A DNA stretch of 14,075 nucleotides, from NCBI GenBank assembly GCA_003990745.1, contig RBNI01004425.1, positions 1-14,075 of the forward strand, written 5' to 3'. This document shows positions 9,589 through 14,075 of this stretch, one piece after another. This DNA is from Jimgerdemannia flammicorona (Eukaryota > Mucoromycota > Endogonomycetes > Endogonales > Endogonaceae). Numbering within the stretch: position 1 is the first letter of the stretch; each line of letters starts with the position of its first letter. Both the position numbers and the translations under genes were made by a program. The notes beneath the pieces are model-generated. The model was not told the origin of the DNA. It worked only from the letters and a program-made list of their open reading frames with translations, and made no database searches.

Positions 9589-9850
9589 TAATTTGGTAAC
9601 TATAGTGAGGTTTTGTAATTACAATCTTTATTAGGTAGTTTGTAGCAAAAATAACTTTATAATCAGGACCTCAATTACTAGGCAATGATTAGTTGCTGTG
9701 GCAATAGTTGCTGTGGTACTAATTATCAGAAATAAACTAGATATTATTTTTCATATTATTTTCCACATTATTCATCCATCATTTATATGTCATACTTGAT
9801 CATATGATGTCATTGCTTACCAGGTCACATGATCACTCATCTTATCATAT
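9589..9850 (+). repeat. Inverted repeat A (partner of B at 13106-13354)
   Basis: TAATTTGGTAACTATAGTGA and the following 240 bases align with the reverse complement of 13354-13106. Strong blocks include ATCAGGACCTCAATTACTAG, GGCAATGAT-AG-TGCTGTGG and ACATGATCACT-ATC. Most differences are transitions, with A usually carrying the T or A. The inner end contains GATCATATGATGTCATTG and CACATGATCAC, wording common in fungal LTRs. An LTR fragment is therefore possible, but no TG...CA ends are certain. Confidence 0.75.
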
Positions 9851-9905
9851 CTTGTTTATTCTATTATATTCTTCTCTCTTTAGAAATCAACATCCTCATT
9901 AATTC

Positions 9906-10785
9906 AGAAATTGAGAACCAGGAGAGAGAAAGGTAGAGAATCTTCCTCAGTATTGTTGTCTTCTTTAGTGATAGGGGGGGTAGTTGCTGATGGCTCACTG
10001 TCTAGGATAGAGAAGTTAATAAGATCTGTAAATGGTTCTTGTATTGGTATGAGTATTAGTATAGGGGTTCTCTATCTAATGTAGTTGAGACCATCCAAAT
10101 AGGATTCTTGATTCTCATGCCTAAAGATATCTATTCAGATAGGTAGTCCTTCAAAGAGGTCAGAGAGGTCTTAGAGCCATTGGTCTGTATTATCATTCAG
10201 GAGAAGGCTCCAGTGGAGTTTGCAGTCAGTAAACTTGAGAGTAATCCAGAAGTTGGCTTATTGGACTACCTTGATCTCTAGCTTATCAACCTCAGAAAAG
10301 AAGAGGTTCTGGAAATCCTTCAGTTAGACATAGTTGAGATTGGGAATAATAAATAGGGTATGGCATATGATTTGATGAACCTTTTTAGTAAGTCTTTATT
10401 TATATCTATCCAGATAGGTCCAGTCTGAGACTTGATCAGTGAGTAGGTCCTTTGCATATTAGAGGAGTTAGTGGCTAATTTCATATTCATACCAGATCTC
10501 TAGATGGCTGGTAGTAAGATAGGTCCTTTTGATAAGTTCGCAGTAGTTAAGAATATACTGTCCTAGGTCCAGGCTGGAGAGATTAAGGGCCTCAGAGTAA
10601 CAGTTCCTTCCTTAGATAGCAACCTGAATATGTCCAAAGAGGTGGTCAATCTGACTTAGAAAGGGCTGGCTATTGTAGGCAGTTTGGCAGTAGATAGCAG
10701 GTATTCTTGTCTTGTCTTTTTTTTGTGAGGAGAAGGGGATAAGAGTTGTAGAGTATTCTTGTCTTGGGTATTTATACTTATTCAT
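9906..10785 (-). pseudogene. Unrecognised 293-codon reading frame with nine in-frame stops
   Basis: From an ATG at 10785-10783 one frame can be followed to a TGA at 9908-9906 without any frameshift, broken by nine internal stops (mostly TAA). Most could be mutated glutamine codons, as RIP would produce. Recognisable stretches are LSQIDHLFGHIQVAI, LGQYILNYCELIKRTYL, QVSDWTYLDRYK, NFWITLKFTDCKLHWSLLL and LSDLFEGLP. The end is rich in Ser, Thr, Pro and acidic residues. I do not recognise the family. Just upstream in the same frame is FCWKVW, a stop, then SKEGHTR (about 10827-10789), faintly like a broken CCHC zinc knuckle, so a gag-like or accessory retroelement protein is one option. The frame lies 3' of the chromovirus pol on the same strand and inside the A/B inverted repeats. 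The true start is uncertain. Confidence 0.5.
10768..10782 (-). promoter_or_regulatory. TATA-like box, AAGTATAAATACCC
   Basis: On the minus strand a clean TATAAATA lies at the very start of the reading frame at 10785. It is followed by two copies of AAGACAAGAATAC about 45 bp apart. The setting resembles the TATA box and leader of an LTR: TGTCAACCCTAACTAC at about 10919-10904 would suit an LTR 5' end. It would argue that translation of the neighbouring frame starts further downstream. Function is inferred from wording alone. Confidence 0.25.
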
Positions 10786-11287
10786 CTATCTGGTGTGACC
10801 TTCTTTTGATCACACTTTCCAGCAGAATGTGTAACCTGTTACTATAAGCAGAGCATATGCTGGTCACCTGAGAAAATCCTAATTTCAAAGATATCACTAC
10901 TTGTAGTTAGGGTTGACAGATCTTGGTTTTTTTTTTTTTTTATCTTATTGATATATTTGTGAGGACTGACCATTCTTGTCTAGAGTGAGGGCTCTCATTA
11001 TTGCAGCTAGGGGTTCAAACCTTTTGGAAATAGTATTTCTTATAATCTGAGACAATTTCTAGTAATAATATCTATTATGTGGATAGACTTAGATTGGTTT
11101 CAACATTATTGACTTTCCTAAGTTCTATATGAAGCATCTGTTATCATCTAGCAGAGATGATATAGATATCATGAAATAGAGTTATTCAAATATATTTTAC
11201 TATACTATACTAGATTGTCCTTCACCTGAGTATCTTCTGGTTAATTAATTATAGTGTTCCTTTTTCTGCAATATTCAGTATTATGTT
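10786..11287 (-). other. Non-coding 3' region of the chromovirus fragment
   Basis: Between the pol stop codon and the unrecognised frame lies AT-rich sequence with a run of 16-17 A on the minus strand (T run about 10925-10941) and no long frame. A 3' LTR should lie here or below. TGTCAACCC at about 10919 is a possible LTR start, but no matching 5' LTR is present in the window to confirm it. Confidence 0.4.
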
Positions 11288-12003
11288 TCAGATAAAATAT
11301 ATAGTGTCTTCTTTTGCTACTATGTGATCTAAGTCCTAGAGCTGCAGTTCTGAGGAGTGAGTATTTCTATAGTTCTGGAGGACTTTATGTATATTCTCCA
11401 GAGCTTCTTCCTTTTCTCATATAGTATTATAGGTGGGGTAACTCTTCCACTTGATAAGGAAAAACTACTTGACTGTTTTGGGATATTTGTAGATCTTGTG
11501 GTCAAGTACTTCCTTGATTTTGAATTTCTTATAATTATTGATCCTAATTAGAGATAGTGGTAGAACTATATACTTGGAGAATGGGTTCTTATAGTAGTCC
11601 ACTAATTGACTGATATGGAATACTGAGTATACTTGAATATTATAGGGAAGTTGCAACTTATAGTTAACTTTGCTGACTTTTTCAATAATCTTATATGGTC
11701 CAATTCTTCTTATATGGAGTTTTTGGGCTAATTGTTATACCAGGATATCTGGGTAGAAATAGTCTGTTTTAAGCATGACTATGAGGAGACTTCTTTTTAC
11801 TTCAAGTTTATATACTTGATCTGGTAGTCCTGTACTTCTATGAGAGTATCTCTTATTATTCAGGTAAGATCAGAAATGGTCTCAGTCAGATCTTGGACTA
11901 CTGGAACTGCTAATTTTACAGTAGCACTTGGAGTCCTTAGGTATTGGCCATGGTTCAGGAAGAATGAAGTCTTCACAGAGGTTTGCTGGCTATTATTGTA
12001 GGC
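11288..12003 (-). pseudogene. Chromovirus pol: integrase C-terminus and chromodomain
   Basis: This part lies downstream of at least two frame changes relative to the integrase core, near 12010-12060 and near 11790. It opens with TEFAYNNSQQTSVKTSFFLN, the conserved stretch after the catalytic core. The C-terminal module follows, with RRIGPYKIIEKVSKVNYKLQ and VFHISQLVDYY (about 11710-11590). A chromodomain at about 11528-11370 shows FKIKEVLDH, then LIKWKSYP after a TAG where Q or W would fit, and EEALENIHKVLQNY. In chromoviruses this domain steers integration toward marked chromatin. The frame ends at a TGA at 11290-11288. Stops and frameshifts make it non-functional. Confidence 0.85.
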
Positions 12004-13105
12004 AAACTCAGTATGGACAAGATATATTCTACTTATAACAGCAGAAGATACTAAGCATCTGTTTGAGAGTCTTATTACATAGTTTGCTCAGTTTGATTAT
12101 TAGTCTGGAGGTAGTAGGTAGTAGAGAACTTCAGCTTAATTCTATGGAGAGAGAAGAATGCCTTTCAGAAGTTACTTATAAACTTGGCATCTTGGTCAGA
12201 TATAATAGTGCTAGGCATATCATATAGTCTGAATACTTGGTTGAGAAAAATCTCAGCAATCTCTGGTACTATAGTGGTGGTCTTAGCAGGTGCAAAATGA
12301 GCTTGTTTGCTTAGGCAGTCCACAAATACCACAATGACATCTCATCCTACCTTAGTCTTGGGGAGCTGATCAATAAAGTCTATCGCAATCTAATCTCAAT
12401 TATGACTTAGGATAGGCAGAGGTTACAGGAGTCCTGCTGATAGCTTGTTACTACTCTTGAATCTTTGGCATATCTTGTATGAGACCACAAAGTCTTTGAT
12501 ATCCTTAGTTATTCTTAGCTAGTAGAACTTTCTTGAGAGAAGATTATAGGTTTTCTTAAAACTGAAGTATTTTACTGCAGGAGTATTATGGAGTTCCTGC
12601 ATAATTGTGAGTTACAGAGTATCATTATTAAATACAACCACTCTGTCATAGTCTCTATAGATAAGTCCATCACAGTAAGTGAATCTCTTGGACATTTGCC
12701 TCATGAGTTCTGGGACCTCAGCCTCTGGGTCCCAGCAGAATTGAAGAAATTTCATCAGAGAGCTGTCCTGCTGATAGCTATCCTTGATCATTTGAGTGAG
12801 GTCTCTAATTATTTCAATCATAAAGACAAGTTCATCTTCTATATATCTGGAGAAACTGTCAGCCACACAGTTAGTTTTGCCTGAGATATACTTGATTTCT
12901 ATATCAAAGTTAACAATGATTTCCATCCAGCAGGCTTGTCTGTGGGTCAGTATGAGCTATATATAAATATACTGCAAAGTATAGTGATCAGTATAGACCA
13001 CAAATGGTTGTCTTAGGAGGAAATAGCACTATTCCTAGAGTACAGTAACAATGGCCAGAAGTTCTTTCTCATAGATAGTATACTGGGTCTCTGTAAAGAA
13101 TGAGT
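12004..13105 (-). pseudogene. Chromovirus pol: partial RNase H and integrase core
   Basis: Starting with YHSF at the B junction, the frame gives the second half of RNase H: IYEKELLAI (13065-13039), VVYTDH (about 13000-12984) and FDIEIKYISGKTNCVADSFS, the usual end of that domain. The integrase follows. Its N-terminal zinc finger is damaged, with Tyr where one His and one Cys are expected, but CQRFK remains. The core reads IAIDFIDQLPKT, AHFAPAKTTT, STIISDQDAKFIS and TNNQTEQTM. The catalytic residues are encoded at 12380 (D), 12197 (D) and 12089 (E), giving 60 and exactly 35 residues between them, the D,D-35-E spacing of retroviral-type integrases. Several stops replace W or Q codons. The N-terminal part of RNase H, with its first catalytic Asp, is absent. 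Confidence 0.88.
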
Positions 13106-13354
13106 GATATGATAAGTGATCATGTAACCTAGCGATGATGTCATCATACAATTGAGCATGACATATGATATTATGAACAAATGAACAACACGGAAAACAA
13201 TATCCAGCTTATCCCCAACAACTGGCACTACAGCAACAGTTGCCACAGCAGCTGATCATTGCCTAGTAATTGAGGTCCTGATCACAAAGTTGTTTTTACC
13301 AAAAACCACCTAACAAAGGTCATGATCACAAACCTCATTATAGTTACCAAATTA
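13106..13354 (-). repeat. Inverted repeat B (partner of A at 9589-9850)
   Basis: This is the reverse-complement partner of A and the better-preserved copy: it keeps CpG at 13133 and 13190 and several CA and TG pairs that are TA in A. Its inner end joins RNase H coding sequence of the chromovirus within a few bases. Its outer end (GTTACCAAATTA) is followed after two bases by the 5' end of the next element. An open frame across it (13013-13246, minus) is only a run-through and not a gene. Confidence 0.75.
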
Positions 13355-13356
13355 GT

Positions 13357-14075
13357 CCCCTTTCTCTGCTACCTTACCAGTTACAGAGTTTGGTAGGTGA
13401 TCTTTCAAGTCTCCTTTCCTCTATTATTACCTCCTCTACCTTGGGTTAATTTGCTATACCTGTATGGGCATGGTGAGAGGAAGGTAATAGTGATGAGTTG
13501 CCCTTTTATTGGTATTCGATTGGTGTCTTCTCCACTTTTTCGTGATTTCTGGTACCTTCGGCTGTATCTGGAGTACATCCATTTTGGTGTGGCACCTTCT
13601 TCCTTTTGCTGTCATCAACAAGGTACTGTCTTGGTATGTCTTGGGCTATGTAAGGAGTCAGCCAACCTTGAGTGTCAAGTGCTCAGTGTAGGTTATCTGC
13701 AGGTCCTCAGTATCTGTTGTAGGGTCCTCTGGCTTTGGCGAGCTTCCTAGCGAGCATGGTTCTGACATAGGTGACTGCTTTTCAGGTATTGTCGGGATAG
13801 GAGGAGAGATGGCCATCACAGATAGGAGGAAGGGTGATTACAGTGGACCAGTAGGGTGCCAGACTGGGGGCAGCTGTCAGGGCTGGGGCAGGTGCTGCTT
13901 CAGTGGGGCCTTTTGATTGGTACAGTATAGTTAGGTGGTAGATATCACTCTCGGCTTCTTTTGGCAGTTAGGCGGGTTAGACGCCAGTCATCAGGGGGGG
14001 TTGGGGGGCTTGTGGCTATCTATTTCAGATATCTTGGCTGCACTCAACTGGAACCGGAAGCTGACACAGCAATGT
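13357..14075 (+). mobile_element. 5' part of a little-mutated copy of the short LINE-like element
   Basis: Beginning with CCCCTTTCTCTGCTACC, this sequence aligns over its whole length with the reverse complement of about 1938-1215, starting at the identical base, so 13357 is the element's 5' end. It runs off the window. Base composition changes sharply: GC is much higher and about ten CpG sites occur in 720 bases, against only about six that I found by eye in the preceding 13.3 kb. This suggests a younger or RIP-spared copy. A frame at 13397-13750 encodes 117 residues with a hydrophobic start (MIFQVSFPLLLPPLPW) and many Cys. I do not recognise it, and it may be chance. The mutated copy does not preserve it. 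Later sequence is Gly- and Arg-rich in all frames. Coding capacity cannot be judged without the rest. Confidence 0.65.

Larger units (their letters stand above)
11288..13105 (-). mobile_element. Ty3/gypsy chromovirus fragment
   Basis: The minus strand carries the order RNase H, integrase, chromodomain, which is diagnostic of Ty3/gypsy chromoviruses. Gag, protease, reverse transcriptase and the first part of RNase H are missing. Pol similarity begins abruptly at about 13105, where repeat B starts. No pair of direct LTRs is visible: the repeats on either side (A and B) are inverted relative to each other. The fragment is therefore a relic rather than a complete element. Confidence 0.85.

Noticed and set aside
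9589..9850. Repeat A as the 3' LTR of the chromovirus
   Set aside because: It is inverted relative to B and to the pol orientation, so it cannot be the direct 3' LTR of this element without a rearrangement.
10980..11035. GGGGTTCAAACC near 11013, resembling a tRNA T-arm or B box, with a nearby AGAG-CTCT stem
   Set aside because: Spacing leaves no room for an anticodon arm, there is no acceptor stem, and no convincing A box. Chance, or at most a distant tRNA-derived trace.
11357..11551. Plus-strand 64-residue open frame
   Set aside because: It lies opposite the chromodomain.
12588..12884. Plus-strand 98-residue open frame
   Set aside because: It is the shadow of the chromovirus RNase H-integrase linker on the minus strand.

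Overview
The window looks like a gene-poor, AT-rich block of a filamentous ascomycete genome in which repeats have been hit by repeat-induced point mutation (RIP). The evidence is internal. Every recognisable coding segment belongs to a retroelement. Reading frames are broken mainly by TAA, TAG and TGA where glutamine, tryptophan or arginine would be expected. Related copies inside the window differ mostly by C-to-T and G-to-A changes. CpG is almost absent until about 13.36 kb. I found no host gene, rRNA, tRNA or CRISPR array that I could support. The species cannot be named from this sequence.

Left part (1-2435): AT-rich sequence holds a heavily mutated, short LINE-like insertion on the minus strand (752-1939), with a 23-base poly(A) tail and a 16-bp imperfect target-site duplication. 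Next to it lies one copy of a dispersed repeat, here called R (1959-2435). Middle left (2436-6389): purine-rich decayed sequence contains two large inverted repeats (3473-3921, with 193-bp arms, and 4604-5443, with arms of about 340 bp), low-complexity and 17-18-bp tandem repeats, and an array coding for Lys-Pro-Leu-Leu-type repeats.

Centre (6390-9098): a Tad-like non-LTR retrotransposon on the minus strand, cut short at its 5' end. It has a poly(A) tail and a readable reverse transcriptase in one frame for about 1 kb. It abuts a second R copy (9101-9580), which runs into a repeat called A (9589-9850).

Right part (9851-13354): an unrecognised 293-codon reading frame with nine stops but no frameshift (9906-10785), followed by a Ty3/gypsy chromovirus pol fragment (11288-13105: RNase H, integrase with intact D,D-35-E spacing, chromodomain). 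Both are on the minus strand. This stretch is bracketed by A and its inverted partner B (13106-13354).

End (13357-14075): the 5' part of a much less mutated, higher-GC copy of the short LINE-like element from the left end, in the opposite orientation and running off the window. The two copies give a direct before-and-after view of RIP. The genes do not form a pathway. The layout is a nested retroelement graveyard with one apparently younger element at the right edge.
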